A stretch of 5,665 bases of DNA, taken from positions 1-5,665 of the forward strand of contig CAAFQL010000246.1 in assembly GCA_900765125.1 (NCBI GenBank), read 5' to 3'. Numbering within the stretch: the first letter of the stretch is position 1; every line of letters begins with the position of its first letter. The notes below the pieces were generated by a model. That model had not been told where the DNA came from and did not search any database. It saw only the letters and a program-made list of their open reading frames with translations. Shown here piece by piece: positions 1-5,665 of the stretch. Position numbers and translations under genes: made by a program. Origin of the DNA: Oscillospiraceae bacterium (GTDB taxonomy: Bacteria; Bacillota; Clostridia; Oscillospirales; Ruminococcaceae).

Positions 1-1018
1 AAAGGCAATGAAAATGTTAGGTTTATCAAGACATGCTTTTGAAAAATTAATTCAGCAGGAAAAAATTAAACCTATAATTTGTAATGAAAAAAAAGTATAC
101 AGCATTAAAGAACTTGAGTTATTTATGGGTACTGATGAATATAGCGATTTGGTTAATGGAACTGTTGATCCTAGAAATACTTTGAATGATTTGACTGGAA
201 AAGACTGGTTACCTGAAACTAAAAGTTTCTTCTATCAAAAGGGCCTTGGGGCTTCTCATCCCGAAGCACAAATAGAAAAGTTACATCCCGCCCCTTATTC
301 GTTTCAAGATATAATTCATTTGGTAAAGTTCTTTACTAAAAATGGAATGAATGTGTTAGACCCTTTTGGCGGCGTTGGATCTACAGCAAAGGCGTGTGAA
401 CTTACTGGAAGAAAATGTACTAGCATTGAACTTTCTGAAAAGTGGCATATGTTATCAATAGAAAGGTTAGAATCTGAAGTTGGTGAAGGAGCAAGTAAAA
501 GGCATAAATTTATCAATGGAGATTCATGCGAAGAACTTTTAAAAATTGATGATGAGACTATTGATTTTATGGTTACAAGCCCTCCGTATTGGGGAATTCT
601 AAATAAGCAAGATCAAAAGGTTAAGAAGAATAGAGTTGCCAATAACTTAGAGACAAAGTATTCGGAAAGTATTCAAGACTTAGGAAATGTCGAAAAATAT
701 GAAGATTTTTTGCAAATCTTAGTAAATAAAGTGTTCTTGCAATGTGCAAGAACACTTAAAACTGGGAAGTATATGGCAATAGTTGTTTCTGACTTTAGAG
801 ATAAATCAGAATATATTAGCTTTCATACAGACTTAATTCATGAACTGAATAAAGCGGAAACACCTGGTGGAGGAGTTTTGAAATTACAAGGAACAAAGAT
901 TCTTTTGCAAAATCATAAAAGCCTACTTCCATACGGCTATCCGTTTGCATATGTCGAAAATATACATCATCAATATGTATTAATTTTCAAAAAAGAAAAA
1001 TCAGGAAAGAAAAGATAA
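1..1018 (+). CDS. DNA amino-methyltransferase (N4-cytosine or N6-adenine) with N-terminal HTH-like segment; 5' end probably cut by the window
   Basis: Transfers a methyl group from S-adenosylmethionine to an exocyclic amino group of DNA, protecting the host from the nuclease encoded downstream. Counting from the ATG at position 8 (336 residues), the order is: an excisionase/MerR-like helix-turn-helix segment (about 1-40, LGLSRHAFEKLI then VYSIKELELF), an LNDLTGKDW stretch (59-67), motif X with HPAPYS (93-98), motif I DPFGGVGST (118-126), acidic motif II E141, and catalytic motif IV TSPPYW (190-195). SPPYW is commoner in N4-cytosine enzymes, but N6-adenine cannot be excluded. The frame stays open to the left edge, the AAAGG at 1-5 is too close to the ATG at 8, and the HTH lacks its usual first residues, so I infer a start upstream; the ATG at 14 is a weaker alternative. 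One base separates its stop from the next methyltransferase, so they are probably co-transcribed. Family is confident; target base and start are not. Confidence 0.93.
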   Translation, partial: KAMKMLGLSRHAFEKLIQQEKIKPIICNEKKVYSIKELELFMGTDEYSDLVNGTVDPRNTLNDLTGKDWLPETKSFFYQKGLGASHPEAQIEKLHPAPYSFQDIIHLVKFFTKNGMNVLDPFGGVGSTAKACELTGRKCTSIELSEKWHMLSIERLESEVGEGASKRHKFINGDSCEELLKIDDETIDFMVTSPPYWGILNKQDQKVKKNRVANNLETKYSESIQDLGNVEKYEDFLQILVNKVFLQCARTLKTGKYMAIVVSDFRDKSEYISFHTDLIHELNKAETPGGGVLKLQGTKILLQNHKSLLPYGYPFAYVENIHHQYVLIFKKEKSGKKR

Positions 1019-1019
1019 T

Positions 1020-1832
1020 ATGGAATACAATAGAGTTATAAATGGCAATAGTGATATTATACTTCAAGAATTAATCGACGAAGGTATAACATTTGATTTG
1101 ATCTGCACTGATCCCCCCTATAACTTAAATAAGGATTTCGGAAATGATAGTGACAAGCTGGAATTAAGTGAGTTTTTGAAAATTACTGAACAGAGAATTG
1201 ATTTATGCAAGCAACTGTTATCACCTAAAGGAAGTCTTATTTGGTTCGGAATTCATCATTACATTGGATTTATTCAAACAATTATGTATAATGCAGGACT
1301 GTTCTATCGAAGAATGAATATATGGTATTACGAAAATGGTTTCTCAAGGACATCAAAAGCACCATTAACTCAATATGAGCCTTTTTTATGGTTTTCTAAA
1401 TCAAAAACAAAATGGACCTATAACGTTGATGATGTCAGAGTTCCTTACAAAAGTACAGAACGCCTAAAAACTCCTGTATACTATAAAGGTAAAAATGGAG
1501 AAAAAAAAGAATGGAAACCAAATCCTAATGGAGCGATGAGAGGAGATATTTGGGCTTTTCCCACATTAGCTGGTAAAGCCTATGCAAAAGAAAAAACAGC
1601 TCATCCAACTCAAAAGCCAGAAGCATTAATTATGGAGTTGATTAAAGCATTTTGCCCTAAAAATGAAGATGGGCAATATGAGGGTATCATATTAGATCCA
1701 TTTCATGGTTCTGGTACTTTAGGTGTTTGTTGTGAAAAACTTAATCGTCAGGGACATAAAATCAAATGGCTTGGTATTGAATTAGAAGAGCAATGGTGTA
1801 TAATTGCAAATGATAGATTAAGCGAAATATAA
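1020..1832 (+). CDS. DNA adenine-type methyltransferase, beta-class motif order (DPPYN)
   Basis: Second S-adenosylmethionine-dependent amino-methyltransferase of the system, 270 residues, a normal length for a beta-class enzyme. Catalytic motif IV comes first (TDPPYN, residues 30-35). A middle region of about 100-175 is the likely target-recognition part. Then come motif X-like HPTQKPEALI (195-204), the AdoMet-binding motif I DPFHGSGTLG (226-235) and motif II around LGIELEEQW (251-259). DPPY followed by N is typical of N6-adenine enzymes, so N6-methyladenine is my preferred product, with N4-cytosine possible. The ATG follows the upstream stop by one base, and AGGAAAG at 1003-1009 inside the previous gene is a plausible ribosome binding site, so translation is likely coupled. 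The two methyltransferases differ in motif order and catalytic tetrapeptide, so they are not a recent duplication; they probably methylate opposite strands of one asymmetric site. Confidence 0.95.
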   Translation: MEYNRVINGNSDIILQELIDEGITFDLICTDPPYNLNKDFGNDSDKLELSEFLKITEQRIDLCKQLLSPKGSLIWFGIHHYIGFIQTIMYNAGLFYRRMNIWYYENGFSRTSKAPLTQYEPFLWFSKSKTKWTYNVDDVRVPYKSTERLKTPVYYKGKNGEKKEWKPNPNGAMRGDIWAFPTLAGKAYAKEKTAHPTQKPEALIMELIKAFCPKNEDGQYEGIILDPFHGSGTLGVCCEKLNRQGHKIKWLGIELEEQWCIIANDRLSEI

Positions 1833-1833
1833 A

Positions 1834-1861
1834 TAGTCATTTTAATTGCTTAAAATAAAAT
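1834..1861 (+). promoter_or_regulatory. Possible promoter for the endonuclease genes
   Basis: TAGTCA at 1834-1839 (four of six matches to TTGACA) lies 16 bases ahead of TAAAAT at 1856-1861 (five of six to TATAAT). The predicted start of transcription, near 1868, falls almost exactly at the base of the hairpin at 1870-1897. This would let the nuclease genes be expressed separately from the methyltransferases. The region is very AT-rich, so chance matches are likely and this call is weak. Confidence 0.25.
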
Positions 1862-1869
1862 AAGAAATT

Positions 1870-1897
1870 TACAGACAATCCGTTAGGATTGTCTGTA
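1870..1897 (+). promoter_or_regulatory. Perfect 12-bp inverted repeat between the methyltransferase and nuclease genes
   Basis: TACAGACAATCC (1870-1881) and GGATTGTCTGTA (1886-1897) are exact reverse complements around a GTTA loop. The base of the stem is 10 bases ahead of the AAAGGAG ribosome binding site. No T-run follows on the plus strand (ATCTCG comes next), so it is not a standard intrinsic terminator in the gene direction. It may be an operator for a repressor, such as the HTH-bearing methyltransferase, or a 5'-leader hairpin affecting mRNA stability or translation. The structure is certain; its role is inferred. Confidence 0.6.
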
Positions 1898-1907
1898 TCT
1901 CGTACAC

Positions 1908-1914
1908 AAAGGAG
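1908..1914 (+). promoter_or_regulatory. Strong ribosome binding site of the large nuclease gene
   Basis: AAAGGAG sits six bases ahead of the ATG at 1921 and fixes that codon as the start, in preference to the in-frame ATG at 1951. It is the clearest Shine-Dalgarno sequence in the window. Confidence 0.85.
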
Positions 1915-1920
1915 AATGAT

Positions 1921-3612
1921 ATGATTAGATTTCGTAATCCCATATCGAACATGGGGATACTTATAGAAAATTTCAAAAAGATGTATGTTGAGTTTTCTAA
2001 TATGGATTATTTTGATTTGGATAATATTGCGGAATTTTTTGCAAGAGAACAACTGGCCAGTTCTTCTGGCTATATTGGAGATGAAGCATTAAAAAGATCT
2101 TATCAAATCAAAGATGATTCAAGAAAGTCTATGAAAATGCAAGCAAAGAGTTACTCAGAATTATTTAGATTTTTAGGATGGATCACTTCTAGAGATAAGG
2201 CCTTGAATTTCAATTTTACATATTTAGGACTACATGTAGCTTTATCTGGAGAAGGTGCTAAGTCATTGTTTGAACAGTGCCTTTTAGGAATAGAATATCC
2301 TAATCACATACTTAACGTAAAATTCTCTGATATTAACAAACCGTTTGTAAATATGCTTGTTTTTGCAAAAAGACTTGATGGTATAATCAATAGAGATGAA
2401 ATATTACTAGGACCTATGAACCTTTCAAATGGTTATAGTTCGGAGGAAATAGAGAAGAAAATTGCTTATCTCAAGAAAATTAGAGAATCAAAAAAGTTAA
2501 GTGTTCTTGATGGTGAAATTCAGAAGCTAGCTGATTTAAATGAGATGCAAACGGTATCTGTACGCAATCTTACAAGATTTGTTATTTCTGCTTTAGAGTA
2601 CAGTGGTTGGTTTGAAAAGAAGAATTTGAAAGTATATGGAAAATCTTCACCTTTTTTAGTTCTTACAGAAAAAGGTCAGGATACTGTATTAAAAATTGAA
2701 GCCTCTTATAATTTTAAAGGCGAAGATATAAATTTGGATAGCGAAACTTCTCTTGAATTAGTGGATACATCACTTTTGTGTATGCTGAAAAGAGCAAATT
2801 TTGATGTAGATGAAGCGTTATTATCTCATGAGGATATCCTCCTTAACGTTGAAGAAATGTATGGAAAAAAAGACTTATTATTTTCTCCGTATCAATATTT
2901 TTCAGGTGAAGAACTTGATAAGGCTCTACCTCAGTATCAGATGGCTGAAGGAACAGAACATAGAGATACAGAAATTACATCAGATATAAGTATTCACTCT
3001 TATAAATCGGAAATCATTGTTGAGTCAAAAAAGACTGAACTAACCCAAAATGACATAACAAATAAAAAACTTCAAAAAAGAATAAAAGATTCCAAAGGTA
3101 GCATCGAAAAAGCTGTTCAATCGTTCTTATCAGAGGTTTCGATAATGAAACAGTCTGATTTTTATCCGTTAATTGCTGATTTACTTGGTTTTGTTTTTAA
3201 TAGAGATGCATTTGCCCCATCCGCAGGTAATAATAATATGCGATATGATGTCATGATTCCAGATGAAAAATACTCTATACCTGTTGAAGTTAAATCCCCA
3301 ACCGAAGAAGAGATGCTTTCCGTAAAAGCAATACGTCAGGCTTTAGAGAATAAAGTCCTTTTATTAGCTAGAAAACCTTTTCCTACTGTATACGAAGTAA
3401 GTTCAATTGCCTGTGGATATAAATTGCCTAACGACAGATCGGATGTATATAAACTGATCGAAGAAATATATCAGGTTTATGGTATTAACATATCTATTCT
3501 TGATGTCGAAACCCTAATTAGAGCGGCTTTTTATTGTGCCAAAACAGAGTCTTACTATAAAATCGATTCGTTCAATAACAAAAAAGGTGTGATTAAATTT
3601 GAAAATTTTTAA
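1921..3612 (+). CDS. Type IIS-like restriction endonuclease, large (recognition plus cleavage) subunit
   Basis: Predicted to bind an asymmetric site and cut DNA nearby. The 563-residue protein has an N-terminal part (about 30-260) with winged-helix-like stretches, including SYSELFRFLGWIT (77-89), PFVNMLVFAKRLDG (141-154) and VRNLTRFVISALEYSGWF (214-231). A variable linker spans about 265-385. The C-terminal PD-(D/E)XK domain has D443, E456 and K458 in D-x12-E-V-K, a preceding helix at 411-423 and LPNDRSD at 502-508. From memory, the architecture and the 13-residue D-to-E distance match Nt.BspD6I/Nt.BstNBI and the AlwI/MlyI group, which are of similar length (about 600 residues). Two upstream methyltransferases support a Type IIS assignment, and the overlapping downstream gene looks like its partner subunit. 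The start is set by AAAGGAG at 1908. A nuclease is near certain; a nicking large subunit is inference. Recognition sequence unknown. Confidence 0.86.
   Translation: MIRFRNPISNMGILIENFKKMYVEFSNMDYFDLDNIAEFFAREQLASSSGYIGDEALKRSYQIKDDSRKSMKMQAKSYSELFRFLGWITSRDKALNFNFTYLGLHVALSGEGAKSLFEQCLLGIEYPNHILNVKFSDINKPFVNMLVFAKRLDGIINRDEILLGPMNLSNGYSSEEIEKKIAYLKKIRESKKLSVLDGEIQKLADLNEMQTVSVRNLTRFVISALEYSGWFEKKNLKVYGKSSPFLVLTEKGQDTVLKIEASYNFKGEDINLDSETSLELVDTSLLCMLKRANFDVDEALLSHEDILLNVEEMYGKKDLLFSPYQYFSGEELDKALPQYQMAEGTEHRDTEITSDISIHSYKSEIIVESKKTELTQNDITNKKLQKRIKDSKGSIEKAVQSFLSEVSIMKQSDFYPLIADLLGFVFNRDAFAPSAGNNNMRYDVMIPDEKYSIPVEVKSPTEEEMLSVKAIRQALENKVLLLARKPFPTVYEVSSIACGYKLPNDRSDVYKLIEEIYQVYGINISILDVETLIRAAFYCAKTESYYKIDSFNNKKGVIKFENF
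3584..3601 (+). promoter_or_regulatory. Ribosome binding site and TTG start of the small subunit
   Basis: AAGGTG at 3584-3589 lies nine bases ahead of TTG at 3599-3601, inside the last codons of the large-subunit gene. The next in-frame ATG is codon 34, which has no comparable site and would remove the N-terminal helix. The TTG is therefore the preferred start. It implies translational coupling, with modest initiation of the small subunit. Confidence 0.75.
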
Positions 3613-4243
3613 AAGAATCAATACTGATGTTGTAGAAAATAGCGTTTCCGAAATTGAGGAACTAGTTAATAATAAACTTGCACTTAAACAAAAAATGGCT
3701 AAGTTAAGAGATTCCATCTCGGTTGTTAAGCTGAATCCTAATGGAGAAAATGAACTTATTAATTTGCTTCTAAATGGTTTGAATGCTACGGTGTATTTTC
3801 CAAGAAAAGGTGATAACAGTGAGCGATTTGATGCTATTCTTGATTTTGAGAAGTATAAAGTTGTTACTGAAATAGAAATTCCCTCTACAGAAATCTTAGA
3901 TGCTCCTAGAAATCTTCTTGATGATTATGCTGTTCTTAAATGCCGCAAAACAGAAAAGTCTAATTTAATAATACCGCTTGTCATCTGCTGGGATCTTCCA
4001 AATAAAAGAACAGATTACTGGAATGTTGTTACAGATATAAATAACATTCTTGGCATCAAAATCAAAACTATTAGTATACTGGCACTTGCATTACACTACT
4101 GGACAGGAACACCGATTAATTTTGAAAATGATGATTATTTTCTTGAATACGCCAATTGTTCGATGCATCAGACAGAAATAATGTTGAATAAATTCGGATT
4201 ATCAATCAACGATTATCCAGGATATTTTGAACCATTTAAGTGA
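3599..4243 (+). CDS. Probable small catalytic subunit of a heterodimeric restriction endonuclease
   Basis: A 214-residue protein that appears to be a stand-alone catalytic domain without a recognition region. D78, E91 and E93 form D-x12-E-I-E within the stretch from RFD to EIP, matching the large subunit's D443/E456/K458 with identical spacing and a shared EKY (84-86). LPNKRTD (133-139) matches LPNDRSD of the large subunit. ELINLLL (52-58) is the likely preceding helix, with E50 or E52 as a possible extra metal ligand. Residues about 10-40 look helical and charged, perhaps for subunit contact. The gene overlaps the large subunit by 14 bases in another frame and uses TTG, so the two products are probably made together. 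In known heterodimers of the BspD6I, BsrDI and BtsI type, a small subunit of roughly 190 residues cuts the second strand. Glutamate replaces the usual lysine, as in BamHI (ExE), so activity is plausible. An inactive accessory subunit is the alternative. Confidence 0.78.
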   Translation: MKIFKRINTDVVENSVSEIEELVNNKLALKQKMAKLRDSISVVKLNPNGENELINLLLNGLNATVYFPRKGDNSERFDAILDFEKYKVVTEIEIPSTEILDAPRNLLDDYAVLKCRKTEKSNLIIPLVICWDLPNKRTDYWNVVTDINNILGIKIKTISILALALHYWTGTPINFENDDYFLEYANCSMHQTEIMLNKFGLSINDYPGYFEPFK

Positions 4244-4269
4244 GTTGTGTAATGATAGAATATAAGCAG

Positions 4270-4291
4270 CTATTTAGTCGTAAATAGTTTT
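4270..4291 (+). terminator. Weak candidate terminator after the small subunit
   Basis: CTATTTA (4270-4276) and TAAATAG (4281-4287) pair around a GTCG loop and are followed by TTTT. The stem is short and AT-rich, so it is at best a weak terminator preceding the stronger one at 4318-4366. Confidence 0.4.
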
Positions 4292-4317
4292 ATTCATTAG
4301 CCGAAAAAAATAAAAAT

Positions 4318-4366
4318 AAAAAAGCACATTAAAACTGTTAAAAACATAGTTTTGATGTGCTTTTTT
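4318..4366. terminator. Bidirectional intrinsic terminator between convergent genes
   Basis: A 19-bp stem pairs 4318-4336 with 4348-4366, with a single T/G mismatch that becomes a wobble pair in RNA. The core is GCACATTAAAACT against AGTTTTGATGTGC, around an 11-base loop at 4337-4347. The plus strand has TTTTTT after the stem. On the minus strand the stem is followed by a still longer T-rich tract (complement of 4304-4323). It therefore serves both the restriction operon and the convergent minus-strand gene. Confidence 0.9.
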
Positions 4367-4429
4367 ATTTGCATATAAAATTACTTTTACGTCTCTTTTT
4401 TGTGTAATCAAGTTGGTGTTTGTGTGGAT

Positions 4430-4462
4430 TTTCTCACTCTAATTGTGCTTATGAGCGAGAAA
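4430..4462. repeat. Imperfect inverted repeat downstream of the minus-strand gene
   Basis: TTTCTCACTC (4430-4439) and GAGCGAGAAA (4453-4462) pair at nine of ten positions around a 13-base spacer. The one mismatch becomes a G-U wobble only in a minus-strand transcript. It lies in the 3' untranslated region of the minus-strand gene. No T-run follows on either strand, so a 3'-end RNA stem is likelier than a terminator. Apart from this repeat and the two terminators I see nothing functional between 4244 and 4495. Confidence 0.4.
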
Positions 4463-4495
4463 CATATTAAGATCACTATCAAATAGGGTTGCTTT

Positions 4496-5665
4496 TTATT
4501 CCGATGTATTATTACTATCCAAATCGTCATTCCACGTTCTGCCAAATAATGCTCCTTCATCTGTTTCGAGTTGAAGAATCGTAGTTCTATCCATGATTTC
4601 TTGTGCTTTTTTTGAATATGATGTTTTCTTATCTATTGAAATGAATATTTGCTTTCCAGATTTACAGTATAGTTCAAGAATTCTTTCTATTGCATAATCC
4701 TCAATTTGTTTAAGCAAAACCGAGTCGTGAGCAATTACAGGCAAGCAGGTCAAATTAAGCATGGCAAGGTCAAATACAACAAGACCTCTGTATTCAGTTC
4801 CAGTTCCACCATCTTTCGGAGTAGAGAATGCGTATGTTTTTGAATTAGAAACTGTAAGGATAGGAGAAGTTTTTTTGCTGCCATATATTTCTGCATTGAT
4901 TTTTTTCATTTCATCATTTATTTGTTGCTGCATTAAAGCTATTTGTTGGATTATGAGATCATTGAGATTCTTTTCATAGTCTTTAACCGTTTGGGAAAGT
5001 TGCTTCTCCATATCAAAATTATCATTTGATTGCTGCAGTGTTTTTAGTTCTTTGCTTGAAGAGGAGTATCTCTCTAATACGGCTTTTGAAAGAGTAGTAA
5101 TTTTGGAAATAGCAGATATTTCATCTTCTACTTTTTTTATTTCATAATCAAGCATTAGAATAGAGGTTTTCAGATGTTCGGTTTCTTCAGTAAATTCATT
5201 TTTTAAGATTCCAGATAGTTTTTTATGAAATCCCTCTATAGCCTCTAAGCGTTGTATATCTACACTTGGAAAAAAACGTTGTAGTTCTACATAACTTCTT
5301 GCAAAACTTTTACTCCCCAATTCACTATCCGAACAAACCGATTTCATTTGAGCATTCAGTCGTCGTTTTTTTCGCTTTAATTCTTTTAGTTGCAGTTGAA
5401 GCTCTGCCACTCTGTCAGCTTGCATAGTGTCAAGCGTAAGAATGCCATTCGAACTTTTTTCCTCTATTTCTCTTAATTCTGTTTCTAATTCTTCAATTCG
5501 CACAGCATTTTTCTTGAATTCAGTTTTATTTTTCACTGATGGAATATAGGAGTATGTTCTTGCTTTCCTGAATGTAGAATACTTATCTTTTGCTGCTTCA
5601 GTTGCTTTCGATTGTGCGGCAACACCAGAATAAAGATTTGTTAATTTTAATAGTCCCGTAATGCC
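4496..5665 (-). CDS. DUF2326-type coiled-coil ATPase-like protein, C-terminal part; 5' end beyond the right edge
   Basis: Likely a component of an ABC-three-component (ABC-3C) type defence or DNA-repair module; the precise role is unknown. The minus-strand frame has no stop from 4496 to the edge at 5665, giving 389 visible residues. The GTG at 5534-5536 is an internal valine codon rather than a credible start. Counting from the first visible residue, about 45-110 and 145-260 are charged heptad-like coiled coils. DGGTGTEYRGLVVFDLAML (285-303) looks like the ABC signature helix region. LPVIAHDS (308-315) resembles Walker B, with serine where the catalytic glutamate usually sits. QIFISID (339-345) is a following strand. 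The block from GGTGT to HDS is the hallmark I associate with DUF2326, whose members carry a Walker A near the N-terminus; that part would be outside the window. It converges on the restriction operon and is probably transcribed independently. Family call fairly confident; function inferred. Confidence 0.82.
   Translation of the reverse strand, partial: GITGLLKLTNLYSGVAAQSKATEAAKDKYSTFRKARTYSYIPSVKNKTEFKKNAVRIEELETELREIEEKSSNGILTLDTMQADRVAELQLQLKELKRKKRRLNAQMKSVCSDSELGSKSFARSYVELQRFFPSVDIQRLEAIEGFHKKLSGILKNEFTEETEHLKTSILMLDYEIKKVEDEISAISKITTLSKAVLERYSSSSKELKTLQQSNDNFDMEKQLSQTVKDYEKNLNDLIIQQIALMQQQINDEMKKINAEIYGSKKTSPILTVSNSKTYAFSTPKDGGTGTEYRGLVVFDLAMLNLTCLPVIAHDSVLLKQIEDYAIERILELYCKSGKQIFISIDKKTSYSKKAQEIMDRTTILQLETDEGALFGRTWNDDLDSNNTSE

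Noticed and set aside
316..516. Minus-strand open frame of 66 codons inside the first methyltransferase gene
   Set aside because: It lies opposite the conserved motif I region, has no ribosome binding site and no recognisable product. It is a shadow of the real gene.
1870..1897. Reading the intergenic hairpin as an intrinsic terminator of the methyltransferase genes
   Set aside because: The stem is perfect, but ATCTCGTACAC follows it with no T-run on the plus strand, and no minus-strand gene exists there for it to terminate.
1837..2052. Minus-strand open frame of 71 codons across the junction between methyltransferase and nuclease genes
   Set aside because: It runs opposite the hairpin, the ribosome binding site and the start of the nuclease gene. 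Its translation looks like low-complexity antisense of AT-rich DNA.
2047..2066. Palindrome centred on AACTGGCCAGTT (2051-2062), extended by GAA/TTC beyond one mismatch
   Set aside because: A 12-base palindrome is expected about once by chance in a window this long, and nothing in its position inside the large nuclease gene supports an operator.
3514..3717. Minus-strand open frame of 67 codons opposite the overlap of the two nuclease genes
   Set aside because: Both plus-strand genes here have conserved motifs and start signals; the antisense frame has neither.
4251..4286. Tiny ATG frame of 11 codons just after the small subunit
   Set aside because: It has no ribosome binding site and ends inside the candidate terminator stem.
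4761..4979. Plus-strand open frame of 72 codons with a hydrophobic C-terminal half (ISALIFFISSFICCC)
   Set aside because: It looks like a membrane segment but is the antisense of the conserved coiled-coil and GGTGT region of the DUF2326 gene, with no ribosome binding site.

Overview
The window is AT-rich, with purine-rich Shine-Dalgarno sites (AAAGGAG, AAGGTG) and a TTG start. This suggests a low-GC Gram-positive bacterium (Firmicutes/Bacillota type), but genus and species cannot be told from the sequence. No rRNA, tRNA, CRISPR array or transposase is visible. The content looks like part of a defence island: four plus-strand genes forming one restriction-modification system, then a convergent minus-strand gene of another type. 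The outermost gene at each end is cut by the window.

Layout. Positions 1-1018 hold an amino-methyltransferase (SPPYW type) with an N-terminal helix-turn-helix-like segment; its true start probably lies just upstream. One base separates it from a second amino-methyltransferase at 1020-1832 (DPPYN type, opposite motif order). An 88-base gap follows, with a perfect 12-bp hairpin just ahead of a strong ribosome binding site. Next comes a large endonuclease-like protein (1921-3612). The next gene (3599-4243) overlaps its 3' end and starts at TTG. Positions 4244-4495 hold two hairpin terminators and an imperfect inverted repeat. The minus-strand gene (4496 to the right edge) encodes the C-terminal part of a DUF2326-type coiled-coil ATPase-like protein.

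How the genes work together. Two methyltransferases of different class beside a nuclease with an N-terminal recognition region and C-terminal catalytic domain is the usual set for a Type IIS system with an asymmetric site, each enzyme protecting one strand. The most notable feature is that the small downstream protein carries a second copy of the large protein's catalytic core: the D-x12-E-x-[KE] motif has identical spacing and a shared EKY, and both have a later LPN-x-R-[ST]-D block. This points to a heterodimeric (Type IIT-like) endonuclease of the Nt.BspD6I/BsrDI/BtsI kind, in which the large subunit recognises DNA and cuts one strand and the small subunit cuts the other. The small subunit has ExE where the large one has ExK. 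The minus-strand gene is probably an independent defence component of the ABC-three-component kind, and its partners would lie beyond the right edge.
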